Shown here in pieces: positions 53,769-63,955 of a DNA stretch of 64,000 nucleotides. Position 1 is the stretch's first letter. Each line of letters opens with the position of its first letter. This DNA comes from Eubacteriaceae bacterium (GTDB taxonomy: Bacteria > Bacillota > Clostridia > Lachnospirales > Lachnospiraceae): contig CABJBF010000001.1 of the NCBI GenBank assembly GCA_902363805.1, positions 124,001-188,000 on the forward strand. The letters run 5' to 3'. Made by a program: the position numbers and the translations under genes. The notes beneath the pieces are model-generated. The model did not search any database. It was not told the origin of the DNA and saw only the letters and a program-made list of their open reading frames with translations.

Positions 53769-56024
53769 TTAAAACTTATAGTCCTTCTTTAATACAGTTA
53801 TTAAAATTGATAATACCTGTTTCATATTAATAGGCTTTGGTATATGAGCATTCATTCCGGCTTCTTTACATGCCTTTATGTCTTCAGCAAATGCATCAGC
53901 AGTCATTGCTACAATAGGAATATTTCGTATATACGCATCTTCGTTTTTCCTGATTTTACGTGTAGCTTCTTTTCCGTTCAGTACAGGCATTTGGATATCC
54001 ATTAAAATTAAGTCATAAAAGCCTTTGGAAGAGGAAGTCAAAGTGTTTATGCATTCAAGACCATTTACGGCACGGTCACATGAAACTTTATATTCGGAAA
54101 GCATTGTTTTAATAATTTCCCAATTTAAATCATTGTCTTCTGCAACAAGTACATGTAATGAAGAAAAATCATAATTTTTTTCATATAATGAATCCGGATT
54201 TACTGTATCTAAATGCTTGTGTTCGTTAAGTACTGCTAAATCAAGGTAAACAGTAAATGTAGTTCCTTTCCTTAATTCACTTTTACAATCAATTGAGCCG
54301 TTCATTAAATCTACAAGCTGTTTAATAATGGCAAGGCCTAAACCGGTTCCCTGAATTTTATTAGTTCGACTGTCAAGAGCTCTGGTAAATGAATTATACA
54401 TTGTTTCCTGAAATTCTTTAGTCATACCGATTCCGTTATCAGAGACAACAATTTTTAGTCGTATTTTTTCGTCATCATCCGGTAATCGTGACTGACTTAT
54501 ATCAAATAAAACTTTTCCACCATTGTCAGTATATTTTACGGCATTAGTTAAAAGATTAGTTATTATCTGATTAAGTCGTAAAGGATCAGCTGACAAAGTT
54601 TCGTAAATAATGTCATGCATATTAACCTCAAGCGAAATGCCTTTATATTCAGCCTGAGGGCGAATAATACTAACAACTTCATTTACACAGTCCTTAAGTG
54701 AAAAAGGTTCTATAGAAATAGCCATTTTCCCACTCTCAATTTTTGAAATATCTAAAATATCATTTATTAATGTTAAAAGATGATTTCCGGCAAGAGAAAC
54801 TTTATCCAGACATTCGCCCATATATTCAGGATCATTTAAATGTTTTTTCGCAATTTGAGTCATTCCCAAAACGCCATTCATTGGAGTACGGATATCGTGA
54901 GATATAGTGGACAAAAATTGTGTTTTTGCCTGACTTGCATGTTCAGCTTCACTTGCAGCTTTTCTTAAACTATGATTAATTGATAATATGTAAAATGTAT
55001 CAAGAATTGTTAAAAACAATACTGTTCCACATATAATTGCAACAATACTCCAGTTCATATTAACTGAATTAATATCCTTTACAGGAATATATCCTATGAT
55101 GTATAAATCTAAATTTTTTCCAAAACTTGAATAGTACCAATAGCAATTTTCGTTACGATAGTCTTTGTATTGAAGCAAGCCACTATCGGACGATTTAATT
55201 TTGTTAGCAAGCTCGTCGACTTTATTGTAATCATTTTGAAAATTGTATCCGCGAATATAGTCATAAAAAGTTCTTGATTTCATCGAAGGAGACTGAATAA
55301 CATATTCACCGTTAGAGTTAATAAGACTGATTTCTGCTGATTTATATTCAGTTGGAAATGCACATGCATTTTTTAGGTAATCAACAGGAAGCAATCTTAA
55401 AAGCAGGTAAGGCTTTGTCTTATTGTTACCAATATTTAAATAAACTCTAGTACCAACACTGATGACAGTCTGTTGTAGTCCGTCAACGCGATATTTACCA
55501 AGAACATAAACCTGACCGGATTGTGATTTAAACATATTCTGCATTTTTTTTATCATTGCATGACATGCATTGGTATCTGTATCATAAAATGTTTTGTAAC
55601 AGTTAACAGAGTAATTTCCATTTTTATCTGCAATAGTAGAAATAGCTGAGAAGTCATCCATATCAACGAAGTGTGCATAGCGGTTGCCCTGTGTGTTAAT
55701 ATTCTGCACAAATTTTATTGCTTCATCTATAGTCATATTATTGCTGGAAATGTAGTGAGCCCAGTTATCGACATATCCTTTTTCTGCATGTAAATAGCTT
55801 TCAGTAAGCTGTTTCATAGAGTCAGTAGAGTCGCAGAAATTATCTAAACGTAAGGCGACGCTTTTGTTTTCCGTAGTAATAGAATAGGAGTAGGAAGATA
55901 AAAGTGCCACTACAATCATAATAATATTGCATAAGAGTAAAAGAAATTTTTGGATACTAGTTTTTTTAGTATACTTATTTGTATATTTATTAGCTGAGTT
56001 ATCTTTTGAATTATCTTGTGTCAC
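53769..56024 (-). CDS. Membrane hybrid histidine kinase/response regulator
   Basis: 751 residues. TM helix 1 (about 27-47), a ~275-residue extracytoplasmic sensor region, TM helix 2 (about 325-347), a HisKA domain with FLSTISHDIRTPMNGVLG, HATPase with N box (LLTNAVKYTDNGG), DNGIGM and GTGLGLAIIKQL, then a receiver domain (LVAEDNDLNW...DLILMDIQMPVLNGKE). The signal is unknown. GTG start with AAAGGAGAG. A separate output regulator is not encoded nearby. Divergent from the NSS transporter. Confidence 0.92.
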   Translation of the reverse strand: MTQDNSKDNSANKYTNKYTKKTSIQKFLLLLCNIIMIVVALLSSYSYSITTENKSVALRLDNFCDSTDSMKQLTESYLHAEKGYVDNWAHYISSNNMTIDEAIKFVQNINTQGNRYAHFVDMDDFSAISTIADKNGNYSVNCYKTFYDTDTNACHAMIKKMQNMFKSQSGQVYVLGKYRVDGLQQTVISVGTRVYLNIGNNKTKPYLLLRLLPVDYLKNACAFPTEYKSAEISLINSNGEYVIQSPSMKSRTFYDYIRGYNFQNDYNKVDELANKIKSSDSGLLQYKDYRNENCYWYYSSFGKNLDLYIIGYIPVKDINSVNMNWSIVAIICGTVLFLTILDTFYILSINHSLRKAASEAEHASQAKTQFLSTISHDIRTPMNGVLGMTQIAKKHLNDPEYMGECLDKVSLAGNHLLTLINDILDISKIESGKMAISIEPFSLKDCVNEVVSIIRPQAEYKGISLEVNMHDIIYETLSADPLRLNQIITNLLTNAVKYTDNGGKVLFDISQSRLPDDDEKIRLKIVVSDNGIGMTKEFQETMYNSFTRALDSRTNKIQGTGLGLAIIKQLVDLMNGSIDCKSELRKGTTFTVYLDLAVLNEHKHLDTVNPDSLYEKNYDFSSLHVLVAEDNDLNWEIIKTMLSEYKVSCDRAVNGLECINTLTSSSKGFYDLILMDIQMPVLNGKEATRKIRKNEDAYIRNIPIVAMTADAFAEDIKACKEAGMNAHIPKPINMKQVLSILITVLKKDYKF

Positions 56025-56207
56025 AATAATCTCTCCTTTCGCAAAATTTAGTAATAATTTGCTTACAAAGAAGTAATAAAATTAGTAATTTTCCGAACCA
56101 AATTACATTACCTAATTATAACATATTGAGTAAAATTTAACTATAATAATCCCTATAATGTGATACAATATTTAAGGTACGATTGAAAAAGGAAAGGATA
56201 AAAATTA

Positions 56208-57539
56208 ATGGAAAAAAAGAGGGACGGGTTTAAGAGTAGAACAGGCTTTGTAATTGCATGCATAGGGTCGGCAGTAGGAATGGGAAATATATGGAGATTT
56301 CCTTATATGGTGTCAGACTGGGGAGGTATGACATTTTTAATCCCATACGTTTTATTTGTTATTTTAATTGGAGCAACAGGGCTTATCGAAGAAATGGCGC
56401 TTGGAAGAGCTGCTAAAGGTGGACCTATTAAAGCATTTGGCAAATGTACTGAAGTTAGGACAGGTAATAAAAGAATCGGAGAAGTGATTGGTGCACTTCC
56501 GGTTATCGGTTCATTAGCATTAGCAATAGGATATACGGTAGTTGTAGGATGGATATTTAAATATACATATTTAGCAATTACAGGTCAGCTTTCTGATATG
56601 GGACATGATATGGATGCTATTGGCGGAATGTTTGGAAGTACAGCAACAAATTTTGGTAATAATTTATGGCTTGTAATCGCAGTAATTGTTACAGCCGTAA
56701 TAATGGCATTTGGAATTGCCAGTGGTATCGAAAGGGCAAACAAATTTATGATGCCACTTCTTTTTGTATTATTTTTGGGATTAGGAATTTATGTATTTAC
56801 GCTTCCGGGTGCAAGTGATGGATATAAATACATATTTACAATAAATCCTAAAGGATTGCTTGACCCGAGATTGTGGATTTATGCATTTGGACAGGCATTT
56901 TTCTCATTATCAATAGCGGGAAATGGAACAGTAATTTATGGTTCATATTTAAGTGAATCAGAAAATGTAGTAAGTTCTGCAAGAAACGTAGCAGTATTTG
57001 ATACAGTAGCAGCATTACTTGCAGCATTTGTAATAATTCCGGGAATGGCTGTTGGTGGAGCAGAATTGTCTTCAGGCGGACCGGGACTTATGTTTATCTA
57101 TCTTGTAAATGTATTTAATGGAATGTCGGGTGGAAAGATTGTAGGAATAATTTTCTATATTTGCGTTTTATTTGCGGGAATGAGTTCTCTTGTAAATTTA
57201 TATGAGGCACCGATAGCAACATTAGAAGAAAGATTAAAATTTAAAAGACCGGTAGCTGTTTTGAGTATAGCGGTAGTTGGGTGCGCAGTTGCGCTTGTTA
57301 TTCAGGGGATTGTTTCAGGATGGATGGATGCAGTATCAATTTATATTTGTCCATTAGGTGCAATGCTTGCAGCAATTATGTTCTTCTGGGTTGCAGGGAA
57401 GGATTTTGCAATTAGTGCAGTAAATAAAGGCAATAATAAGCCGATTGGCAAATGGTTTATGCCACTTGGAAAATATGTGCTTGTACCATTAGCGTTTATA
57501 GCACTTGTGGCCGGAGCAATGCTTGGAGGAATAGGCTGA
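56208..57539 (+). CDS. Neurotransmitter:sodium symporter family transporter
   Basis: 443 residues with 11-12 membrane helices. TM1 carries the hallmark GSAVGMGNIWRFPY and TM6 AFGQAFFSLSIAGNG (about residues 226-241). Bacterial members import amino acids with Na+. AAAGGATAAAAATTA upstream of the ATG. The U32-like gene follows after 3 nt, so the two are co-transcribed. Confidence 0.93.
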   Translation: MEKKRDGFKSRTGFVIACIGSAVGMGNIWRFPYMVSDWGGMTFLIPYVLFVILIGATGLIEEMALGRAAKGGPIKAFGKCTEVRTGNKRIGEVIGALPVIGSLALAIGYTVVVGWIFKYTYLAITGQLSDMGHDMDAIGGMFGSTATNFGNNLWLVIAVIVTAVIMAFGIASGIERANKFMMPLLFVLFLGLGIYVFTLPGASDGYKYIFTINPKGLLDPRLWIYAFGQAFFSLSIAGNGTVIYGSYLSESENVVSSARNVAVFDTVAALLAAFVIIPGMAVGGAELSSGGPGLMFIYLVNVFNGMSGGKIVGIIFYICVLFAGMSSLVNLYEAPIATLEERLKFKRPVAVLSIAVVGCAVALVIQGIVSGWMDAVSIYICPLGAMLAAIMFFWVAGKDFAISAVNKGNNKPIGKWFMPLGKYVLVPLAFIALVAGAMLGGIG

Positions 57540-57542
57540 TAA

Positions 57543-58447
57543 TGTTAAACAAAGAAACAGCATATTATCATCTTCCCGGATTATTTGAATTTTACGGGCT
57601 GTATAGTGAGTTTTTACCATTATTTCGTGAACATAGAGAATATTTTTATGACTGGTGCGATATTGGTTCTATATATGGAGCTCCGGCTGATTGTGTTTGG
57701 GGCGGAGGCCGTGTTGGCTTTGGAGAAAATAATCCAAAAGAAGTTTTAGCATTAATGAAGGAATATGGCATTTCAGCAAGACTGACATTTAGTAATTCAT
57801 TGTTAAGAACTGAACATCTTTCAGATAAAAAATGTAACGACCTATGCTCTATGTTTGGAGAAAAGAATGGAATACAAAATGGTGTAATAATTCATTCAGA
57901 TTTGCTATTAGAGTATTTAAAAAATAAATATCCTGAATTTTATTTTGTCTCATCAACAACTAAGGTGTTAACTGATTTTGAGCGATTAAAAAATGAGATA
58001 AATAGAGATGATTTTCTTTATGTTGTTCCGGATTTTCGGCTAAATAAAGAATTAGATAAATTGAATAGGTTATCAGAAAAGCAGAAGGATAAAGTCGAAT
58101 TTTTATGCAATGAATGCTGTTGGTTTGGTTGTGCTGACAGAAAAAAATGTTATGAAACTGTAAGTCGCAAAAATCTAGGAGAAAAATTTACAGAGCATCG
58201 TTGCACGGCTCCTGATGCAGAGAGTGGCTATAAATTTTCTAAAGCAATGACAAATCCCGGTTTCATTGGTATAGATGATATAAAAAATATTTATATGCCT
58301 ATGGGCTTTTCAAATTTTAAAATTGAAGGACGAAGCTTAGGAAGTGCTTTGATTCTGGAATTTTTACTTTATTATATGACTAAGCCTGAGTATCAGATTC
58401 ATGTCAGAGAAAGAATTTACTTGGACAACATGTTGGATTTATTTTAA
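57543..58447 (+). CDS. U32-like TIM-barrel protein (tentative)
   Basis: 301 residues from the ATG at 57543 just after the transporter stop (an upstream extension would run inside the transporter gene). Features: GAPADCVWGGGRVGFG, SNSLLRTEHL, a Cys cluster CNECCWFGCADRKKC (about residues 190-204) and GFIGIDDIKN...GFSNFKIEGRSLGSALILEFLLYYM. The Cys set and the GFSNFKIEGR segment recall peptidase U32-like proteins, several of which modify RNA or ubiquinone. I am not certain of the family. Confidence 0.45.
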
Positions 58448-58495
58448 AAGTAGCATAGTAGCTTGGTATTTGGTTTGTGACTTGGATTTTAGAAA

Positions 58496-58627
58496 ATGTT
58501 TAAAAAGTACATAGTATTTGGCCGGGCTTATTATGGAAAGGCAGAGCAGGTCATAAAAGAAGTAGGAAGGCTTTGTAAAAAATTTATATTACTGTTTGAA
58601 ACAGTATGTTTAATTAATAATTCTTAG
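58496..58627 (+). CDS. Possible 43-residue protein or relic
   Basis: MFKKYIVFGRAYYGKAEQVIKEVGRL... reads coding-like but has no ribosome site and ends inside the ribosome site of the next gene. Probably a fragment. An ACTGTTT/AAACAGT hairpin overlaps its end. Confidence 0.2.
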   Translation: MFKKYIVFGRAYYGKAEQVIKEVGRLCKKFILLFETVCLINNS

Positions 58628-58638
58628 GAGGAAAGCTT

Positions 58639-59196
58639 ATGTTTAGAGGAGACTGTGATTACAAGATTAAGGATGATGTAATTGAAGTTACATCGATTGC
58701 AGGAGCAGATTATTTTGTTGATCCCTTTACATCGGTTGTAAAAACGGGATGTGCTTTTGTTTATGAAGAACTTGAAGGAGATTTTATTTTGACAGCACGG
58801 GTTTCATTGGAAAAAAGTAATATTTACGATGGCGCAGCATTGATGTGCATTCAGGATGATAGACATTGGATTAAAGCTTGTTTGGAACAGGGAAATTGGG
58901 GATTTGCTTCTGTATGTACAGTAGTAACAAACACATATTCAGATGATGCAAATGGTGTTACAGTAGACAAAAATGAAATATGGTTACGCTTGGCAAGAAC
59001 CGGAGATACGTTTTCTGTACATTATTCATATGACGGAAAAGAATTTTTTATGGCACGACTTGCAAGAGTGCCTATGAACTCAAAATTAAAAGTAGGTTTT
59101 GAGGCACAGTCACCAAATGGTAAGGCAAATACATGTTATTTTAGAGATTATTCTCTTGTATATCATGGATTCGAAGATCCTAGAATGGCAAATTAA
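58639..59196 (+). CDS. DUF1349 family protein (concanavalin-like fold)
   Basis: 185 residues, no signal peptide. The family pattern is visible: an early DYFVDPFT, YDGAALMCIQDDRHWIKACLEQ, the WLRLARTGDTFSVHYSYDGKEF block (about residues 114-136) and a final VGFEAQSPNG. DUF1349 proteins adopt a beta-sandwich related to glycosidase C-terminal domains. Likely sugar binding, cytoplasmic. TTAGGAGGAAAGC upstream. Followed by a terminator. Confidence 0.82.
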   Translation: MFRGDCDYKIKDDVIEVTSIAGADYFVDPFTSVVKTGCAFVYEELEGDFILTARVSLEKSNIYDGAALMCIQDDRHWIKACLEQGNWGFASVCTVVTNTYSDDANGVTVDKNEIWLRLARTGDTFSVHYSYDGKEFFMARLARVPMNSKLKVGFEAQSPNGKANTCYFRDYSLVYHGFEDPRMAN

Positions 59197-59268
59197 AAAT
59201 TTAAAGTGAGTGACTAATGCAATATAAAAAATATGTAGGGTAAATTGAATCACTACGCAAAAATCAAG

Positions 59269-59297
59269 TACAGGACTGAACGGTCCTGTATTTTTTT
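59269..59297 (+). terminator. Terminator after the DUF1349 gene
   Basis: TACAGGAC pairs with GTCCTGTA followed by seven T, enclosed by CTACGCAAAAA/TTTTTTTGCGTAG. The rest of 59298-59558 is AT-rich with no gene seen. Confidence 0.9.
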
Positions 59298-59558
59298 GCG
59301 TAGAGCAAAATATTGTTTGTGAAACAGAGTTATCATTGAAAATAATATTTTAATTACTTCAATTTGAAGTTAAAAGTTAATGTCTAATCTTAGAATACAA
59401 AAATAAAAAAAGAATATTTTACTAATCATTTTTGATAAAAATTAAAGTAAAAATTTTTACCTTTTTAGTAAAAATAATAAATTGAAAGAACAGCAAAGAA
59501 AATTGTATATTTATGGCATAGTAAAGAACGATATGATATTAGAAATAAGGAGGAGAAG

Positions 59559-62500
59559 ATGGGAAAAGGTGCATTGAAGAAAACTATAGCAATTTGCTGT
59601 TCAATTACAATGCTTGCAACTAGTATTTCAGGTGCAGGTGTAATTGTAAGTGGAGTAAGTGCTAATGTAAGAGCAACAGGGGATTTTTTTGATGAAAACA
59701 ATTCAGTAATGATTGACAAAGGCGGATATAAGAAAGAAGTCTTTGGCGTCAGAACTAATGATTGGGGAAAAACATGGACTGACAGAAAAGACAGTCTGCC
59801 AACAAGAACAACATATTTAACAGACAATTACAAAGAAACAGTTGGAACAGTACCTACAAATGATTGGGCGAGCTCAGTTGTATTTGACAAATATTCAGAA
59901 TCATTGTACGCACATCCACTTGCATACCGTGCAGCAAGTAATGGAATGCAAATGGCAGCACCGGCAGTAACAAGCACAACATCATATGTAGATGGAGAAC
60001 CTATGGTTGAAAGTTTACTTAAAGACGAAACAGTAGAACTTGTTGTTGGTGGCAATAACTTTAGTGCAAAGGATGCAAAAGTTGATAAAACTACAGACTG
60101 GACATACGATATATTGATGGAGAACAATGCTTCAACATCAAGCATAATGGCGACAATCGGAAAAGGAACACCATATGCTTACTATAAATTTAAAAATGTA
60201 GAACCTACCATTTCACTTGGAGCAGGTGGAACAGATCTTGCGATATATAAAAATTCAACATCTTCAAATATTTTAGGGGTAAGTCTTAAGAACAGGGAAG
60301 ACGGAAAGACACATTACTACTTAATCAGTGCACTAAGTGGTACAACATGGGTTAATGCGGGTGGAAAACTCACTGCAAAAATGCCTACAGGAAAAAGCTA
60401 CATGTCAGTTGCAATATTACCTGACGGAAGTGACAATGCATTTGAATTATATAAAAAATATGCGTTTAACTTTATTACAGATACAAAGGTTGAGTGGAAA
60501 TATCTTAAAAATTCTTCAAAAGTAGTTACAAAGTATAATGTAATTACAAAGAACATGGAAACAGGAGCAGACGGTGGGGACACAATTATTGCTTTATACC
60601 CTCATCAGTGGAGATATTCAAATAATAAATTTACAGGATATACATACGACACAATCAGAGGAACAATGAAAACAGTTGTTGGAACAAGCTATTCTACAAA
60701 AATGCAGTATAATGGAATAATTTCAGCACTTCCTGTAACAAAGGATGAGAAAACTATTGGGGAAATCAAAAATCAGCTCGGATATCTTTATTCATACAGA
60801 AAGACAAAGGCTGACCCAAAATGGATTTGTTTCTTAGAAGGTCAGTATGGCGGATATGATACATACTGGGTAGGAAAAAATCTTAACACATTGACAGATG
60901 CAATATGGCTTGCAGACCAGTTTAAAGATAACGACATGAAGACTATGACAAATGACATGGTTGAAGGTGTTGAAGATTATTTGGAATTTTGGTTTGACCC
61001 ATATCGGGCATATATAAACGGTCAGTATAAAGATGACTACTTCTATTATGATGAACAGTATGGAACACTTATTGGCTATCCTACATCATATGATTCAGAT
61101 AAACAATTAAATGACCACCATTTCCATTACGGATACTGGATAAAGGCAGCTGCAGCAGTTGCAATGAAAGACCCACAGTGGGCAAAAGAGTGGGGCGGAA
61201 TGGTTTATGAAATGATAGGAGATATAGCAAATGCAAATAGAGATGGTAGCAGCTATAACAAAAACAGCGAGACAAGATATCCGTTTTTAAGAAATTTTGA
61301 TATATACGAAGGTCATTCATGGGCATCAGGAGTTGCCAACTATGAATTTGATGAGAATGGTGTATTAGCTGAAAATGGTGGACTTTCAGGTGGTAACAAC
61401 CAGGAATCATCATCAGAGTCAGTAAATGCATGGTCTTCACTTATTCTTTGGGGAGAAGCTGTTGGCGATGAAAGAATCAGAGACCTTGGAATTTACATGT
61501 ACACAACAGAAATAGCTGCAATTGAAGACTATTATTATGATGTGCATGATGAGATTTTTACTAAAGAATATAAAGACAGCAATAACTATAATATTCAGAC
61601 AGTAACAAGATTATTTGGCGGAAAATATGACCATACGGCATGGTGGACAGAAAATCCAATAGAAGTTACTACAATTACAATGCTTCCAATATCAGGGGCA
61701 ACACTTTATATGGGTAAATATAAAGAGAAAGTTAAGGCAGTAGTTGACAGCATAGGAGAAAACAGTAAGCAGTGGACTCATTTTGTAAATAACAAAGAGC
61801 AGATTTGCGCTACTTATGGCAAAGGTGATATGCTTACAGACCCCAAGACAAATCAGGACGTGGTTGCTGAATACTATGCATACTATGACCCGGATGCAGC
61901 ACTTGCAAAAGTTGATTTAAGCGATAGTGGAAAAGTTGAAAATGGTGAATCAAGAGCTCATACATTAGCTTATATTACAAGTTTGAAAGAATATGGAAAC
62001 CAGAATTTTGATATAACAGGAAGTACTCCATTTTCAGTTGTATTAGAGAAAAATGGAGTTAAGACTTACGTTGTAGAAAATCACACAGATAAGACACAAA
62101 GAACATATTTCTCAGATAAGACATATGTTGATGTACCGGCAAATTCAGTTTATGCAGGTGGAAAGAGCGGAGATGGAGAAAATCCAAATACGGACGATAC
62201 ACAGGAAACAACAAAGCCTGAAATTACTACAGCTAAGCCAGAGACAACAACACAGAAGCAGCAAGTTACAACAAAGTCAGAGACAACTACAGTAAAGCAG
62301 GAAACAACAACACAGAAGCCACAGGAGACAACAAAGCCTGAAGCAACTACAGTTAAGCCAGAGACAACAACACAGAAACCTGAGGTTACAACAAAACAAG
62401 AAACAACAACAAAGCCTGCGACTGATGATTCAAAATATGCATCATTAAATTACATTGACATAGGAAATAACAAAAATAATGAATTTGACAAGGGCTTATC

Positions 62501-63626
62501 AGGATGTAAATATGCAGTGGTAAATGGAACAATAAATGTATGCCAGTTCCAGAATGCAGGATTTGGTGAATTTTATATGGCAGTAGGTGGAATGGGAGCA
62601 GGAAACTTTAAAGCCACAATAAACGGACGTAAAGTAACAAGAACAGAAGGAACAGGAGTATTTATAAATCCGGCATCAAATTATATTACATACAAATACA
62701 ATGTAGTTGAAGTGACATCAGATGATGGAACAGCCGCAGTGGTTATAATGAATCCGAATAAAACAGGAGCATATAATCAGTCAACAACTGAAACAACAAA
62801 GCCTGAGACAACTACAGTAAAACAAGAAACAACAACACAGAAACCTGAGGTTACAACAAAACAAGAAACAACAACAAAGCCTGCGACTGATGATTCAAAA
62901 TATGCAACATTAAATTATAGAGACATAGGAAATAACAAAAACAATGAATTTGACAAGGGCTTATCAGGATGCAAATATGCAGTGGTAAATGGAACAATAA
63001 ATGTATGCCAGTTCCAGAATGCAGGATTTGGTGAATTTTATATGGCAGTAGGTGGAATGGGAGCAGGAAACTTTAAAGCCACAATAAACGGACGTAAAGT
63101 AACAAGAACAGAAGGAACAGGAGTATTTATAAATCCGGCATCAGATTATATTACATACAAATACAATGTAGTTGAAGTAACATCAGATGATGGAACAGCC
63201 ACGATAGTTATAATGAATCCAAATAAAAATGGAACATATAATCAGTCATCAGATACAGAAACAAAATCAGATGATTCACAATATGCATCATTAAACTATA
63301 AGAATGTTGGAAACAACAATAATAGCGAATTTGACCAGAGCTTGTCAGGATGCAAATATGCAGTAGTAAACGGAACATTAAATGTATGTCAGTTCCAAAA
63401 CGCAGGATTTGGCGAATTATATATGGCAGTAGGTGAAATGGGAGCAGGAAACTTTAAAGCCACAATAAACGGACGCAAAGTAACAAGAACAGAAGGAACA
63501 GGAATATTTATAAATCCGGCATCAGATTATATTACATATAAATATAATGTAGTTGAAATATCATCAGATGACGGAACAGCTACAGTAATTATAATGAATC
63601 CTAATAAACAGGAGAAAACAAAATGA
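59559..63626 (+). CDS. Secreted GH81 endo-beta-1,3-glucanase with three C-terminal modules
   Basis: Cleaves beta-1,3-glucans such as curdlan, fungal or yeast glucan outside the cell. 1355 residues: signal peptide (about 1-35), GH81 N-terminal beta-sandwich starting PTNDWASSVVF, and the catalytic (alpha/alpha)6 part with NDHHFHYGYW (518-527) and NNQESSSESVNAW (613-625) holding Asp519, Glu616 and Glu620, the family's key acidic positions. A Thr/Lys/Pro/Glu-rich linker (about 870-950) leads to three ~110-residue repeats (YASLNY-DIGNN... ending IMNPNK), probably glucan-binding, not assigned to a CBM family. AAGGAGGAGA before the ATG. Confidence 0.92.
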   Translation: MGKGALKKTIAICCSITMLATSISGAGVIVSGVSANVRATGDFFDENNSVMIDKGGYKKEVFGVRTNDWGKTWTDRKDSLPTRTTYLTDNYKETVGTVPTNDWASSVVFDKYSESLYAHPLAYRAASNGMQMAAPAVTSTTSYVDGEPMVESLLKDETVELVVGGNNFSAKDAKVDKTTDWTYDILMENNASTSSIMATIGKGTPYAYYKFKNVEPTISLGAGGTDLAIYKNSTSSNILGVSLKNREDGKTHYYLISALSGTTWVNAGGKLTAKMPTGKSYMSVAILPDGSDNAFELYKKYAFNFITDTKVEWKYLKNSSKVVTKYNVITKNMETGADGGDTIIALYPHQWRYSNNKFTGYTYDTIRGTMKTVVGTSYSTKMQYNGIISALPVTKDEKTIGEIKNQLGYLYSYRKTKADPKWICFLEGQYGGYDTYWVGKNLNTLTDAIWLADQFKDNDMKTMTNDMVEGVEDYLEFWFDPYRAYINGQYKDDYFYYDEQYGTLIGYPTSYDSDKQLNDHHFHYGYWIKAAAAVAMKDPQWAKEWGGMVYEMIGDIANANRDGSSYNKNSETRYPFLRNFDIYEGHSWASGVANYEFDENGVLAENGGLSGGNNQESSSESVNAWSSLILWGEAVGDERIRDLGIYMYTTEIAAIEDYYYDVHDEIFTKEYKDSNNYNIQTVTRLFGGKYDHTAWWTENPIEVTTITMLPISGATLYMGKYKEKVKAVVDSIGENSKQWTHFVNNKEQICATYGKGDMLTDPKTNQDVVAEYYAYYDPDAALAKVDLSDSGKVENGESRAHTLAYITSLKEYGNQNFDITGSTPFSVVLEKNGVKTYVVENHTDKTQRTYFSDKTYVDVPANSVYAGGKSGDGENPNTDDTQETTKPEITTAKPETTTQKQQVTTKSETTTVKQETTTQKPQETTKPEATTVKPETTTQKPEVTTKQETTTKPATDDSKYASLNYIDIGNNKNNEFDKGLSGCKYAVVNGTINVCQFQNAGFGEFYMAVGGMGAGNFKATINGRKVTRTEGTGVFINPASNYITYKYNVVEVTSDDGTAAVVIMNPNKTGAYNQSTTETTKPETTTVKQETTTQKPEVTTKQETTTKPATDDSKYATLNYRDIGNNKNNEFDKGLSGCKYAVVNGTINVCQFQNAGFGEFYMAVGGMGAGNFKATINGRKVTRTEGTGVFINPASDYITYKYNVVEVTSDDGTATIVIMNPNKNGTYNQSSDTETKSDDSQYASLNYKNVGNNNNSEFDQSLSGCKYAVVNGTLNVCQFQNAGFGELYMAVGEMGAGNFKATINGRKVTRTEGTGIFINPASDYITYKYNVVEISSDDGTATVIIMNPNKQEKTK
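62372..63230. repeat. Recent 465 bp tandem duplication in the GH81 gene
   Basis: Linker plus module 1 (from 62372) recur 465 bp later (from 62837) almost unchanged at the DNA level, including synonymous positions, a multiple of 155 codons. Module 3 (from about 63270) is more diverged. The duplication preserves the frame. Confidence 0.85.
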
Positions 63627-63705
63627 ACAAAGTTCATTTTTTATAAATGTTTCCGACGAATAGCCGCTGACCGAATGGAGGGGGCAATACATATTACAGG
63701 AGAGA
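63610..63705 (+). promoter_or_regulatory. Second copy of the guaA-leader-like sequence
   Basis: AGGAGAAAACAAAATGAA begins it, overlapping the stop of the GH81 gene, followed by the seven-codon ORF MNKVHFL and a region ending with a ribosome-site-like ACAGGAGAG (63696). No gene follows; instead a hairpin occurs at 63789. See the copy at 446. Confidence 0.4.
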
Positions 63706-63788
63706 GCATATAAATAAAGCTTATACAGAAGATAAATGTAAAAAATCTTCAATATATTTTATAATTCCTAGTATGAAAAATTAAACAG

Positions 63789-63830
63789 GGATGTCGCTTG
63801 GATAGATATTAAAGCGGCATCCTTATTTTA
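63789..63830 (+). terminator. Terminator-like hairpin
   Basis: GGATGTCGCTT pairs with AAGCGGCATCC around a 12 nt loop; T-rich tail TTATTTTAT. Probably ends the GH81 transcript. Confidence 0.65.
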
Positions 63831-63870
63831 TCTAATAAAAATAATAAAGGTTGCAATTTTTTGTATGTAA

Positions 63871-63907
63871 AAGTCGGAAATGTTATGAGCATTTCCGACT
63901 TTTTTAA
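63871..63907. terminator. Strong terminator
   Basis: AAGTCGGAAATG pairs with CATTTCCGACTT followed by TTTTT; A-rich upstream, so it may work in both directions. Confidence 0.85.
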
Positions 63908-63925
63908 AAAAAATGTTTCACTACA

Positions 63926-63955
63926 TTGCTATAAAGAAAACAAATTTGATATAAT
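63926..63955 (+). promoter_or_regulatory. Promoter reading out of the window
   Basis: TTGCTA (63926-63931), 18 bp spacer, TATAAT (63950-63955). Probably serves a gene to the right of the window. Confidence 0.55.

Noticed and set aside
57452..57542. Longer start for the U32-like gene
   Set aside because: The extra codons lie inside the transporter gene in another frame; the ATG at 57543 fits the family-like N-terminus.
61081..61440. Minus-strand ORF of 119 codons inside the GH81 gene
   Set aside because: Antisense shadow of a well-supported catalytic domain, His/Leu-rich, without a ribosome site.
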